A DNA stretch of 64,000 nucleotides, taken from Sphingomonas natans. Lineage in GTDB: Bacteria > Pseudomonadota > Alphaproteobacteria > Sphingomonadales > Sphingomonadaceae. This document shows, in pieces, positions 7,749 to 16,198 of the stretch. The stretch spans positions 434,001 to 498,000 of the forward strand of contig NZ_JAUOTP010000002.1 of the NCBI RefSeq assembly GCF_030546695.1. The letters run 5' to 3'. A program made the position numbers and the translations under genes. Within the stretch, counting starts at the first letter, position 1. Every line of letters begins with the position of its first letter. The notes below the pieces were generated by a model that saw only the letters and a list, made by a program, of their open reading frames with translations, searched no databases and was not told the origin of the DNA.

Positions 7749-8564
7749 TCAATCCTGCGCGGCAGGCTCCGGCCCGACATGGACGTCGATCGCCAGCGCC
7801 TCGTGCCCGCCGCCGATGCGCAGCCCCGAGATCGGCGCGGCCTCGCGATGATCCAGCCCGATCGCGACGCGGACATGCTCGTCGCGCGGGCAGCAGCCCT
7901 CGAACGCATCGAAGCCGATCCAGCCATAGCCATCGATCCAGATTTCGGCCCAGCCATGCGCGGCATGGCCGTCCGATTCGTCCGGCCGATAGAGATGTCC
8001 CGCCACATAGCGCGCGGGCAGGCCGACGGTGCGCGCCGCCGCGATCAGCACATGCGCATTGCCCTGCGGATCGGCGGCACGCGCCGCGAACCGCGCCGCC
8101 GCGCTCTGGTCGGTCGCGGGATGCACCGCCACGGGTTCGAACAGGTCGGCCAGCGCCTCGGCCAGCGCGTGCGCGCGCGGCTGGGGCTCGGCCGGCAGCC
8201 CGAGCGTTTCGACATAGTCGATCAGGGCGGCGTCCGCCTTCGTCAGCGGCGTCGATTGCAGATAATAAAGCGGCGGCAGCGTCTCGGTCGAGCCGATCAC
8301 CATGCCCGCGCGATCCTCGGTCAGCACCTCGCCCGAAACCTCGATCGCGATCCGGTCGAGCGGCCCGTCGATATAGAGCATCGTCGTCTCGTTGCCGTAG
8401 CCGTCGCGCGCCGGCTTCAGCCGCGCATCGCGATCGACATCGATCCGCCACGAGACGATCGACTGGCCGGCATGGTTGCCCGGCGTCAGCCGCAGCAACT
8501 GGACGAGCCGCGCCTGCGGCTCGGAAAAGCGATATTCGCTGCGATGTTTGACGAAGAGGCGCAC
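7749..8564 (-). CDS. transglutaminase-like protein lacking the catalytic Cys
   Basis: A 271-residue protein of the bacterial transglutaminase-like family. The N-terminal beta domain begins VRLFVKHRSEYRFSEPQ. The core has GLPARYVAGHLY, HGWAEIWIDGYGWIGFDA (the His and Asp of the catalytic triad) and the family's CCPRDEHVRVAIGLDHREAAPISG-type C-terminal region. Where active members have a GVCQD-AH motif this one reads DPQGNAH, so the Cys nucleophile is absent. It may bind rather than process peptides. Such proteins are usually encoded next to alpha-E and circularly permuted ATP-grasp genes, which here lie 1.7 kb upstream on the same strand. The GTG start fits the family N-terminus. Confidence 0.82.
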   Translation of the reverse strand: MRLFVKHRSEYRFSEPQARLVQLLRLTPGNHAGQSIVSWRIDVDRDARLKPARDGYGNETTMLYIDGPLDRIAIEVSGEVLTEDRAGMVIGSTETLPPLYYLQSTPLTKADAALIDYVETLGLPAEPQPRAHALAEALADLFEPVAVHPATDQSAAARFAARAADPQGNAHVLIAAARTVGLPARYVAGHLYRPDESDGHAAHGWAEIWIDGYGWIGFDAFEGCCPRDEHVRVAIGLDHREAAPISGLRIGGGHEALAIDVHVGPEPAAQD

Positions 8565-8617
8565 GATACGCGCTTTAGGCGAGCCGGTGCGTCCGCGACA
8601 AGCGCGCGCACCATTCG

Positions 8618-8992
8618 TCAGCCGCGGCGACGCGATCGGCCGACGGTTCGGCGACCCGAGGCGATGCCGGCCAGCCCGAGCAGCATGATCCCGAGGCCCG
8701 TCGTGACGCTGTCCGAGACGGCGAAGGTCGGGGCAAAATTGAACACGACGTCGTCGCCCTTCGCTGCCGATGGATCGGCTTGGGTATCTACATCCGTGAC
8801 CGGGAAGATTGCCCCGGCGCGGCCAGGTGATGGCGCGGGCTGGCACGCGAACGCAGGCGCGTCGATCGGTGCATCGTCACACATCCCGCCTTCCGTCGCG
8901 CCGGGCGGTCCATCGGATATCAGAAAGACGGTCGCTCCCAGCGGCGCGATCAGGAGATCGAGGGCGGCGACGAACAACAGCAAGCGAAGCAT
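8618..8992 (-). CDS. exported protein with C-terminal anchor resembling a sorting signal
   Basis: A 124-residue protein with an N-terminal signal peptide (MLRLLLFVAALDLLIAPLGA). It has a short polar central region with two Cys (GGMCDD, FACQP) and a C-terminal block consisting of a hydrophobic helix (TTGLGIMLLGLAGIASG) followed by an Arg cluster (RRTVGRSRRRG). That C-terminal layout resembles PEP-CTERM-type sorting tails, but the Pro-Glu-Pro motif itself is not present. Function unknown. Confidence 0.6.
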   Translation of the reverse strand: MLRLLLFVAALDLLIAPLGATVFLISDGPPGATEGGMCDDAPIDAPAFACQPAPSPGRAGAIFPVTDVDTQADPSAAKGDDVVFNFAPTFAVSDSVTTGLGIMLLGLAGIASGRRTVGRSRRRG

Positions 8993-9083
8993 CGGAACAC
9001 GGTCTCCCGTCGCACGGCCTGAGGGCGCGCTCGTTAACTATACGGACGCGCGGGCCGTTTCGGCGACGCGCGCAAAATCGGGA

Positions 9084-9569
9084 TCAGGCGGGGGTTCCGA
9101 CGGGCGGGACCGAGGCGAGCAGCGTGCGCCATCCGTCGATCGTGACGCTCCGGCGATATTCGTCCTGCATCTCCGCCGTCAGCACCTCGATCATCTGTCG
9201 GCCTTCGATCCACAATTCGATGACCCCGAAGGCGCCGCCGCGCTTGCGATATTTGGCAGGCCAGCCTTCGCGCGCGGCCAGCGCGATCACAGCCGGCTCG
9301 TCGAGAATCGTCGCGATCGCGGCATGGGTCGCGGTGAGGTCGTCGCGACCGGTCGCCTCGCCATGCGCGTCTGCGTCGCCCGCGCTTTCGCGCAGGACGA
9401 CGTTGATCGGATAGCATTCCAGCGCGGTGCCGCGCTCGTCGCCCGCCAGCGCGATCCAGCCATTGTCGGACACCGGCGGAAACGGGAACGCCTCCCCGCC
9501 CCAGAGTTCGGCGACGACTTCGGCGACATGACGCGGATCCCGCGCGGCGATGGACATGTGGAACAGCAT
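9084..9569 (-). CDS. hypothetical protein, weakly glyoxalase-fold-like
   Basis: A protein of about 161 residues beginning MLFHMSIAARDPRHVAEVVAELWGG. The N-terminus (HMSIAARDP) resembles the metal-His strand of glyoxalase/VOC proteins, but I do not see a convincing full set of metal ligands. It is divergent from the TetR gene, with palindromes between the two, so it may be the target of that regulator. A start 17 codons upstream is open, but MLFHMS fits better as the N-terminus. Confidence 0.6.
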   Translation of the reverse strand: MLFHMSIAARDPRHVAEVVAELWGGEAFPFPPVSDNGWIALAGDERGTALECYPINVVLRESAGDADAHGEATGRDDLTATHAAIATILDEPAVIALAAREGWPAKYRKRGGAFGVIELWIEGRQMIEVLTAEMQDEYRRSVTIDGWRTLLASVPPVGTPA

Positions 9570-9602
9570 GAGCAGCCCGTTTCGATTCGTTTCGAAGCCG
9601 GC

Positions 9603-9644
9603 TTGTGCAAACTGGCACAATTCGTGTCAATATTAAATTGACAC
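9603..9644. promoter_or_regulatory. two palindromes between divergent genes, probable TetR operators
   Basis: Two perfect inverted repeats lie in the 102-base divergent gap. TTGTGC-aaactg-GCACAA is at 9603-9620, and GTGTCAAT-attaa-ATTGACAC is at 9624-9644. The second contains TTGACA on both strands, the sigma-70 -35 consensus, so a protein bound there could block both promoters. TetR-family regulators usually autoregulate from such sites; that link is an inference. Confidence 0.6.
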
Positions 9645-9671
9645 AGGATGTGCCATTTTATATCGGGCCGC

Positions 9672-10277
9672 ATGAGCGACAGCGATCCGATCCCTCCCGG
9701 TGCCCGTGCCCAGAAGAAGGAGGAAGCGCGCACGGCCATCGCCGATGCCGTGATCGCTTTGCTGGTCGAAGGCCGGCTCGATCTCAACCACGATGCCGTC
9801 GCCGAGCGCACCGGTCTCGCCCGGCGGACGGTTTATCGCTACTTTCCGGATCGGGAATCGCTGCTCGGTGCCGGCACCGATCGGGTCCGCCAGCTCGCCG
9901 GGCCCGGCGTCGCCTTTCCGCGAAGCGAGGCCGATCTGACCGGCCAGTTGGAGGCGATCTACACCGGCTTCGACAAGATCGCCCCGATCACCACGCTCGT
10001 GCGCTCGACTCCGCAGGGCCGGGCCATGCGCAAGGCCAACAACAAAGTCCGCGTCGAACGCTACCGCGCCGCGACCGCCGATGCGGTCAAGTCACTGCCG
10101 CCCGACGACCAGACGCTCGCCACGGCGATGCTCCAGGTACTCCACACCACGCCGTGGCTGGAGATGCATGACCATTGGGAGCTCTCTGGCGAGCAGATCG
10201 CGCGCGCCACCGGCTGGGCGATCCGCACGCTGCTGGCCGATCTGCGCGCCCGCGGCAACCGCCCGCTCGACGAATGA
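9672..10277 (+). CDS. TetR-family transcriptional regulator
   Basis: A 201-residue one-component regulator. Residues about 15-65 form the TetR DNA-binding domain (KEEARTAIADAVIALLVEG, then AVAERTGLARRTVYRYFPDRESLL). The rest is the variable ligand-binding and dimerisation domain; it contains no hint of the ligand. An ATG eight codons upstream (9648) is also open, but it lies almost inside the palindromic operator, so the second ATG is preferred. Its stop abuts the end of the convergent alpha-E gene without a gap. The likely target is the divergent gene at 9084-9569 and itself. Confidence 0.9.
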   Translation: MSDSDPIPPGARAQKKEEARTAIADAVIALLVEGRLDLNHDAVAERTGLARRTVYRYFPDRESLLGAGTDRVRQLAGPGVAFPRSEADLTGQLEAIYTGFDKIAPITTLVRSTPQGRAMRKANNKVRVERYRAATADAVKSLPPDDQTLATAMLQVLHTTPWLEMHDHWELSGEQIARATGWAIRTLLADLRARGNRPLDE

Positions 10278-11213
10278 TCAGCCGAAGCGGAACTGCGCCG
10301 CGATCGCCCGGTCCAGCCGCGCATTCTCGACCAGGAAGCCCTCCAGATATTCGTGGAGGCCGTGCGCGAAGACGCTGTCGATGCTGGTCCGGCTCAGCAT
10401 CGCCTGCCGCTGCCGGCCGAGCCGATCCGCCTCGCCCTGCCGGCCCAGCCGCCGCCCGATGAAGGCGAGGTGGCCGACGACCTCGTCCGACGATCCGGCA
10501 AGGCTGCGCGGCAGTTCCGATTTGAGGATCAGCATGTCGGTGACGAGCCAGGGCTTGAGCTCGTCATGATAGAGCCAGCGATAGGCGGTGTTGGCCGAGA
10601 CCGTATGCAGGATCGTCGTCCACTGGTCGCGATCGATCACGCCGCCGATCTTCTCGCCCTCGGGCAGCAGCAGGTGATATTTGACATCGATCAGCCGCGC
10701 GGTGTTGTCCGCGCGCTCCATCGCCGCGCCCAGCCCCAGAAACGCATAGGCCTCGTTGCGCAGCATCCGGTGCAGCGCGCCCTCGAAGCCGCGCGTCTCG
10801 GCGCGGATTCGCTCGATCAGCGACAAAGTCTCGCGCGTGTCGCCCATGTCGGTCACGTTGCGCAGGCCGAGCCAGGCGCGGTTGACCGTCTCCCACGCAT
10901 CGCGGGTCAGCGCGGTGCGCACCGATTTCGCGTTCCAGCGCGCCGCATCGAGGCAGGAGCGGATCGAGCTCGGATTGTCCGCCGCAAGCATCAGGAAATT
11001 GGAAACCGCACGCGGGCAGACCTTGGCGCCGGCCGCCGCAAAGCCCTGATCGGCCCCGACGACGAGCAGGGCGCTTTCCCAGGCGGTGGTGCCCGCCGGA
11101 CGCGCGGACAGCGCATCGAGACGGACGGTCGCCTCGATCAGGCGCGCGGTGAATTCGGCCCGCTCCACATAGCGGCCGATCCAGTAGAGCGAGGCGGCGG
11201 TGCGCGAGAGCAT
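10278..11213 (-). CDS. alpha-E domain protein (DUF403)
   Basis: A 311-residue all-helical protein of the alpha-E family, starting MLSRTAASLYWIGRYVERAEFTARLI, the family signature. NLCD-type enzymatic residues are not evident. Alpha-E proteins occur together with circularly permuted ATP-grasp ligases and transglutaminase-like proteins in a conserved but biochemically poorly defined system predicted to make or modify peptides. The ATG overlaps the stop of the upstream ATP-grasp gene (ATGA), so the two are translationally coupled. The DYGDTRE-like central part (VTDMGDTRETLSLIERIR) is well conserved in the family. Confidence 0.93.
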   Translation of the reverse strand: MLSRTAASLYWIGRYVERAEFTARLIEATVRLDALSARPAGTTAWESALLVVGADQGFAAAGAKVCPRAVSNFLMLAADNPSSIRSCLDAARWNAKSVRTALTRDAWETVNRAWLGLRNVTDMGDTRETLSLIERIRAETRGFEGALHRMLRNEAYAFLGLGAAMERADNTARLIDVKYHLLLPEGEKIGGVIDRDQWTTILHTVSANTAYRWLYHDELKPWLVTDMLILKSELPRSLAGSSDEVVGHLAFIGRRLGRQGEADRLGRQRQAMLSRTSIDSVFAHGLHEYLEGFLVENARLDRAIAAQFRFG

Positions 11214-12694
11214 CAGCCCTGCCTCTGCGTCTGGCCGGCGGGGCCCTGCGACTGGAACTGGCCGGGCGTGTCGGACAGGATCAGGCTGTCCTTGGTGCCG
11301 CCCCCCTGGCTGGAATTGACGACCAGCGAACCCTCCTGCAGCGCGACGCGCGTCAGCCCGCCCGGCACGATATGCACCCCGTCCGCGCCGCTGAGCACGA
11401 ACGGCCGGAAATCGACGTGGCGCGGGGCGATGCCCTGTTCGGTCAACGTCGGCACGGTCGAGAGCGCCAGCGTCGGCTGGGCGATATAGCGGTGCGGCTC
11501 GGCCTTCAGCGCGGCGCGGAAATCCTCGATCTGCGCCTTGGTCGCGGTCGGCCCGACGAGCATCCCATAGCCGCCCGATCCGTCGACCAGCTTCACGACC
11601 AGCTTCTCGAGATTGTCGAGCGTATATTGGAGCGCGCCGGTCTCGCGGCAGCGGAACGTCTCGACATTGGGCAATTTGGCCTCGCCGCCCGAATAATATT
11701 TCACGATCTCGGGCATGTAGCTGTAGATCGCCTTGTCGTCGGCGATGCCCGTGCCGGGCGCATTCACGAGCGCGATATTGCCCGCGAGATAGGCCGCGAT
11801 CAGCCCCGGCACGCCCAGCAGCGAATCCGGGCGGAAGAACAGCGGATCGATATAATCGTCGTCGATCCGCCGATAGATCACGTCGACGCGCACCCGCCCG
11901 TCGATCGTCCGCATCCAGACGATGTCGTCATCGACCTCGAGATCGGCGGGCTCGACCAGCTCGATTCCCATCGAATCGGCGAGGAAGCTGTGCTCGTAAA
12001 ACGCCGAGTTGAAATGGCCGGGGGTCAGCAGCACGCACACCGGCTCCGATCCGCGACCGCGCGGCGCGACCGATCGGAGCGTATCGCGCAGCTGATCGGG
12101 ATAGCGATCGACCGGGCAGACGTTGAAGCGGTGGAAGATCTCCGGGCACAGCCGCAGCATCGCCTCGCGATTCTCCAGCATGTACGAAACGCCCGACGGC
12201 GTGCGGGCATTGTCCTCCAGCACCCAGAAATCGTCGGGGCCGGTGCGGACGAGATCGATCCCGCAGATATGCGCGAAGATGCCGTGCGGCGGCTTCTGTC
12301 CCGCGAGGAAGCCGCGGAACTGCGGATTGGCGAGCACCAGTTCCTGCGGGACGACGCCGTCCGCGAGGATCCTGCGCTCGCCATAGATGTCGGCGAGGAA
12401 ATGGTTGATCGCCTCGACGCGCTGAACGAGCCCTTCCTTCAGCCGGCTCCACTCGGCGCCGGTGAAGATGCGCGGCACGATATCGAACGGGATGATCCGC
12501 TCGGAACTGTCCTCGTCGCCATAGACCGCGAAGGTGATGCCCAATTGACGGAACGCGGCCTCGGCCGCCTTCTGTCGGCGATCCAGTTCCTTGTCCGGAG
12601 TTTCCTCCAGCCACGCCCCCAGGGCAGCAAATTCAGCGCGGGGCTGGTCGCCACCATTCCCGAAAATCTCGTCAAAAGCGATCGGAGAGGACAT
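11213..12694 (-). CDS. circularly permuted ATP-grasp protein (type 2)
   Basis: A 493-residue circularly permuted ATP-grasp enzyme, predicted to join a carboxylate to an amine through an acyl-phosphate. Visible family blocks include GITFAVYGDEDSSERIIPFDIVPRI, DLVRTGPDDFWVLEDNARTPSGVSYMLENR, LTPGHFNSAFYEHSFLADSMGIELVE, IAYLAGNIALVNAPGTGIADDKAIY-like sequence and the nucleotide-binding VVKLVDGSGGYGMLVGP. It is paired with the alpha-E gene by a four-base overlap. I start at MSSPIAFDEIF; an upstream frame is open for 19 more codons. The substrate is unknown. Confidence 0.93.
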   Translation of the reverse strand: MSSPIAFDEIFGNGGDQPRAEFAALGAWLEETPDKELDRRQKAAEAAFRQLGITFAVYGDEDSSERIIPFDIVPRIFTGAEWSRLKEGLVQRVEAINHFLADIYGERRILADGVVPQELVLANPQFRGFLAGQKPPHGIFAHICGIDLVRTGPDDFWVLEDNARTPSGVSYMLENREAMLRLCPEIFHRFNVCPVDRYPDQLRDTLRSVAPRGRGSEPVCVLLTPGHFNSAFYEHSFLADSMGIELVEPADLEVDDDIVWMRTIDGRVRVDVIYRRIDDDYIDPLFFRPDSLLGVPGLIAAYLAGNIALVNAPGTGIADDKAIYSYMPEIVKYYSGGEAKLPNVETFRCRETGALQYTLDNLEKLVVKLVDGSGGYGMLVGPTATKAQIEDFRAALKAEPHRYIAQPTLALSTVPTLTEQGIAPRHVDFRPFVLSGADGVHIVPGGLTRVALQEGSLVVNSSQGGGTKDSLILSDTPGQFQSQGPAGQTQRQG

Positions 12695-12764
12695 CTGGCT
12701 CCTGGGTCTGGGAGGATAGAGGTTAGACTGCAACGCCGGAGGGCGCTGCACAAGTGCCTAACGT

Positions 12765-12797
12765 CGCAGTGCCGCAGGCGTTTCCTGCGGCACTGCG
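12765..12797 (-). terminator. strong hairpin downstream of the phosphatase gene
   Basis: A perfect 14-base inverted repeat (CGCAGTGCCGCAGG / CCTGCGGCACTGCG) with a five-base loop lies 20 bases after the phosphatase stop and before the ATP-grasp gene. No clear U-run follows on the minus strand, so it is either a terminator lacking a tract or an mRNA 3'-end stabiliser. Confidence 0.55.
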
Positions 12798-12817
12798 CCT
12801 CCCATAATCGTCCTAGG

Positions 12818-15307
12818 TCAGAGGCCGACCACCCCGCCGTCATTCTTGGTGATCACGATCGTCGCCGAACGCGGACGGACCCCCGTTGCGGCGGTGCCGC
12901 TCTGGTTGGCCGGCCAGTTGCTCGTGATGTTGCTCGGGCTGCCATTCTCGCCCGGATGCTGGATGTTGACGAACAGCGAGCGGCCGTCCGGCGTCGAATC
13001 GATGCCGGTGATCTCGCATTCCTTGCAGCCGACCAAGAAGCGGCGGAGCGCGGTGCCGGGCGCCCTGCCGACGCGCGTCGCCTGCGTGCCGGTCGTGGCG
13101 CCGATCGTGTTCGTGATCGTGCGCACGCCGCCATCATTGACCGTGCCGGGCTGCGCGGCGAGCAGCATGCAGTTGGTCACGTCGGTGTAGGCGCCGTCGT
13201 CGGTCTCGATCCACATGACCGGGCTGACGAGACCCGACGCGTTCGACGAGCGCCCGAACCACAGGCCGTCCGGCGACGAGAAATCATTGGTCGCGTCCAG
13301 ACCCGACAGGTTGATGTTGGTCGGGTTGAGGTCGCTGCCGGCGCCGAACGCGTAGATATCCCATGCAAAGGCCGTCGCCTCGCTCGTGTCGCCGGTCTCG
13401 CGCAGGCGGATGATATGGCCGTTGGCGTTGCCGTTGGTGACCGTCCCATTGGTGCGCGGATCGGTATAAGCGCGCGGGTTGGGCGCATCGGTATTGGCGA
13501 CGGTGCGCGAGCTGTTGTTGGTCAGCGTGCAATACATCTCACCCGAGACCGGGTTGATCGCCGTCCATTCCGGGCGATCCATCCTCGTTGCGCCGAGCAC
13601 GTCGGCAGCGAGCCGCGCGTTGATCAGCACGTCCGCCTGGTCGGCAAAGGCATAGGTGGTGTTGCTCGCGGTAATGCCGCCCTGCCCGAAGATCAGCGGC
13701 AGCCAGGTGCCCGTCCCGTCGGCATTGAACCTCGCGACGTAGAGCGTGCCCGTGTTCAGATATTTGTCGCCGGTGGCGAGCCGGTCGGTCGGGCTCGCAT
13801 CGGCCGCGACCCAGGGCGTCGCCGAGACGAACTTGTAGATATATTCGTTCTGCGCATCGTCGCCCATGTAGAAGGCCGGCCTGACGCCGACGATCGTGCG
13901 GCCCGCCCAGCAGCCCTCGTGGTTCATCCGGCCGAGCGCGGTGCGCTTGCGCGGCACCGACGTGTTCGTGAACGGATCGATCTCGAGGCACCAGCCGAAC
14001 TGGTTGGCTTCGTTGCGGAAATCGCCCGAGCCGTCGGCGGCAGCGCCGGGCTGTACGGTGATGTTCCAGCGGCGGTAGATCGTGCTGGCCGCATCGGCGG
14101 GGGTGACCGTCGACCAGGCATAGTTGCCCGGGCGGTTTTCGGGGATGCCGTAGCGGGCGAGGCTGACATTGGCTTTTGCGGCAGCGCCGCCGCGTGCGGC
14201 CACGTCGCCCGTGTCCCGGCGGAAATAGCCGGCCCAATTCTCTTCGTTGGTCATGTAGGTGCCCCACGGCATGTAGCCGTTGGCGCAATTGTTGATCGTG
14301 CCCCGCCCGGCGACGCCGGTCGGCGAGAAGGCAGTGCGGAGCGCGGCATTGCCGGCCACCGGACCCACGAAGCTCGTCGGCGTAAGCGGCGTAACGCGGC
14401 GGTTGAGCGTTCCGGCCTGGACATAGGACCAGGCACCGCTGAGCGACGCGCGGACGATCTCGACGACGGAGACGCCGTGGCACTCCATCTCCTTCAGCGC
14501 TTCGCCCTCGGGACGCGCACCGCCGACGGTCGTCGCGCCGTTCACATGGAGATAGGCCTGGTTGATATTCTCGTGGTTGAGCACGAGCAGGCCGCGCAGG
14601 CTGTTCGCCGGATCGGGCGTGTTGCCGGTCGCGGCGAGGCCGAAATAGGACATGCCGTCATGATGATCGCCGGCGCGGTTCGCATAGCCCGTATCGGTGC
14701 CGTTGTTGGCGAAGGCTGCGGTCGCGGTGTTGATCGGATCGCCGAGCCGGTAGAGCACGGTGACGCTGTAACCATCAGGCACCTTGACGATATCGTCGAG
14801 GCTCTTGGGGACGGCGACGAAGCCGATCGCGGCAGGCGTGACGGTAACGGTCGTATCCGCCGTCAGCGCGCCGCTGCTTGCGGTCGCGGTGTAGCGGAAG
14901 GTCAGCACGGTCGACGCGGAGACGCTGGGCGCGATGAAACTCGCCGTCGTTGCGGTCTTCGTGTCGAAAGTGACGGACGGCCCGCTGACCTGCGTCCAGG
15001 CGTCGGCGCCAGCGGTGGCGTTCGTGGTGGAGCCAGTGAGCGTGACCGCCTTGCCCGCGCTCGTCGTGATCGCGGACCCGGCGTTGACGACGGTACCAGA
15101 GCCGAAGGCCGGCGGGTCGCTGTCGCCGCCGCAGGCGGAAACCATCCCGCCGAGCGTCGCTACCGTCAGCGCCGAAATGCCACCGAACAGCGTCTGCCGA
15201 CGCGAGTAACGCTGGTCGATCAGCTCCTGGATCGTCGGATTGGCGCTGGTGTTGGTGTCGATCAGGCCATCGTCATAATGGCCCGCGCCGCCGAGAACGT
15301 CTGTCAT
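12818..15307 (-). CDS. phoX: Tat-exported PhoX-type alkaline phosphatase with Ig-like insert
   Basis: An 829-residue protein of the PhoX/DUF839 family, Ca/Fe-dependent phosphatases that release phosphate from organic esters outside the cytoplasm. A twin-arginine signal (SRRQTLFGG, residues 35-43) is followed by VSAC at 56-59, a possible lipobox, suggesting a Tat-exported lipoprotein. Residues about 65-160 form an extra REJ/PKD-like beta domain (DAWTQVSGPSVTF). The catalytic part shows LNHENINQAYLH, TNEENWAGYF, RPEWTAINPVSGEMYCTLTNN, FSSPDGLWF and LFVNIQHPGENG, all family hallmarks. A candidate Pho box lies upstream. The substrate range cannot be read from the sequence. Confidence 0.88.
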   Translation of the reverse strand: MTDVLGGAGHYDDGLIDTNTSANPTIQELIDQRYSRRQTLFGGISALTVATLGGMVSACGGDSDPPAFGSGTVVNAGSAITTSAGKAVTLTGSTTNATAGADAWTQVSGPSVTFDTKTATTASFIAPSVSASTVLTFRYTATASSGALTADTTVTVTPAAIGFVAVPKSLDDIVKVPDGYSVTVLYRLGDPINTATAAFANNGTDTGYANRAGDHHDGMSYFGLAATGNTPDPANSLRGLLVLNHENINQAYLHVNGATTVGGARPEGEALKEMECHGVSVVEIVRASLSGAWSYVQAGTLNRRVTPLTPTSFVGPVAGNAALRTAFSPTGVAGRGTINNCANGYMPWGTYMTNEENWAGYFRRDTGDVAARGGAAAKANVSLARYGIPENRPGNYAWSTVTPADAASTIYRRWNITVQPGAAADGSGDFRNEANQFGWCLEIDPFTNTSVPRKRTALGRMNHEGCWAGRTIVGVRPAFYMGDDAQNEYIYKFVSATPWVAADASPTDRLATGDKYLNTGTLYVARFNADGTGTWLPLIFGQGGITASNTTYAFADQADVLINARLAADVLGATRMDRPEWTAINPVSGEMYCTLTNNSSRTVANTDAPNPRAYTDPRTNGTVTNGNANGHIIRLRETGDTSEATAFAWDIYAFGAGSDLNPTNINLSGLDATNDFSSPDGLWFGRSSNASGLVSPVMWIETDDGAYTDVTNCMLLAAQPGTVNDGGVRTITNTIGATTGTQATRVGRAPGTALRRFLVGCKECEITGIDSTPDGRSLFVNIQHPGENGSPSNITSNWPANQSGTAATGVRPRSATIVITKNDGGVVGL

Positions 15308-15374
15308 CCTGAATCCCCCTTGAACGATTTGGCGGGGAATTAGCTGGCGGCAGCGACAGTCCCGTTGCGGGACT

Positions 15375-15392
15375 ATTTCAATCCGATGACAG
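15375..15392 (-). promoter_or_regulatory. candidate Pho box upstream of phoX
   Basis: On the minus strand 15392-15375 reads CTGTCAT-CGGA-TTGAAAT. The first half-site is a perfect match to the PhoB heptamer CTGTCAT, and the second, after the expected four-base spacer, matches four of seven positions. It lies about 68-85 bases before the phosphatase ATG. A small hairpin (15358-15374) sits between the box and the gene. PhoB control is inferred from the site and the gene product. Confidence 0.45.
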
Positions 15393-15400
15393 ATGGGGGC

Positions 15401-15420
15401 GGGCGGGCACGGGCCCGCCC
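15401..15420 (-). terminator. GC-rich hairpin downstream of ctrA
   Basis: GGGCGGGC-acgg-GCCCGCCC, an eight-base perfect stem, lies 11 bases after the ctrA stop. There is no U-run after it, so termination may need Rho or depend on the stem alone. Confidence 0.45.
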
Positions 15421-15430
15421 GGACATCGGT

Positions 15431-16126
15431 TTAGGCGACCTTGGCGACCTCTTCGGGTTCGCGCAGCACGTAGCCGCGGCCCCAGACGGTCTCGATGTAA
15501 TTCTCGCCGCTGCAGGCCAGGCTCAGCTTCTTGCGGAGCTTGCAGATGAAGACGTCGATGATCTTGAGCTCGGGCTCGTCCATTCCGCCGTACAGGTGGT
15601 TCAGGAACATTTCCTTCGTGAGCGTGGTGCCCTTGCGGAGCGAAAGCAGCTCCAGCATCGCATATTCCTTGCCGGTCAAATGGACGCGGCTGCTGTCGAC
15701 TTCGACCGTCTTGGCATCGAGGTTCACGGCCAGCTTGCCGGTGCGGATGACCGACTGGCTATGCCCCTTCGAACGGCGCACGATCGCATGGATACGCGCG
15801 ACCAGCTCCTCGCGGTGGAAAGGCTTGGTCACGTAATCGTCGGCGCCGAAGCCGAGCGCGCGGACCTTGGCGTCGGTCTCTGAAGTACCGGATAGGATCA
15901 GCACAGGAGTCTGGACGCGGCTGACGCGCAGCTTCTTGAGAACATCGTAGCCGGTCATGTCCGGCAGGTTCAGGTCGAGGGCGATCAGGTCGTAATCATA
16001 GAGCTTGCCCAGATCGAGGCCTTCTTCGCCCAGATCGGTCGTATAGACATTGATGCCTTCTGCGCCGAGCATGAGCTCGATGCTGCGTGCCGTGGTGGGA
16101 TCATCCTCGATCAACAGAACCCGCAT
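15431..16126 (-). CDS. ctrA: cell-cycle response regulator CtrA
   Basis: CtrA is the OmpR-type master regulator of the alphaproteobacterial cell cycle and motility, acting on DNA at TTAA-N7-TTAA sites. The 231-residue product has a receiver domain (acidic pocket EDD at 7-9, phosphoacceptor D51 in [10 protein letters not shown], Lys in DDYVTKPFH) and a winged-helix domain ([39 protein letters not shown]), all very close to known CtrA proteins. A perfect CtrA box lies 73 bases upstream, consistent with autoregulation. The hydrophilic tail [10 protein letters not shown] is typical. It is divergent from the pseudouridine synthase gene. Confidence 0.95.
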   Translation of the reverse strand: MRVLLIEDDPTTARSIELMLGAEGINVYTTDLGEEGLDLGKLYDYDLIALDLNLPDMTGYDVLKKLRVSRVQTPVLILSGTSETDAKVRALGFGADDYVTKPFHREELVARIHAIVRRSKGHSQSVIRTGKLAVNLDAKTVEVDSSRVHLTGKEYAMLELLSLRKGTTLTKEMFLNHLYGGMDEPELKIIDVFICKLRKKLSLACSGENYIETVWGRGYVLREPEEVAKVA

Positions 16127-16174
16127 GTGCCTAACCCTTCGTTACCACCCCTGACAGGCCCCTGCCCGTCGCTC

Positions 16175-16190
16175 GTTCATACATATGAAC
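16175..16190. promoter_or_regulatory. palindrome in the ctrA promoter region
   Basis: GTTCATA-CA-TATGAAC, seven-base perfect arms, lies between the CtrA box and the ctrA start codon, centred about 56 bases before the ATG. It is a candidate binding site for a dimeric regulator; none can be named from the sequence. Confidence 0.4.
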
Positions 16191-16198
16191 AAGAGAAG

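Noticed and set aside
11372-15343. A very long open frame (over 1,300 codons) on the plus strand opposite the ATP-grasp and phosphatase genes
   Set aside because: It is Arg/Asp/Gly-rich with no domain, antisense to two genes with clear family motifs. In GC-rich DNA the antisense frame of a real gene stays open by chance.
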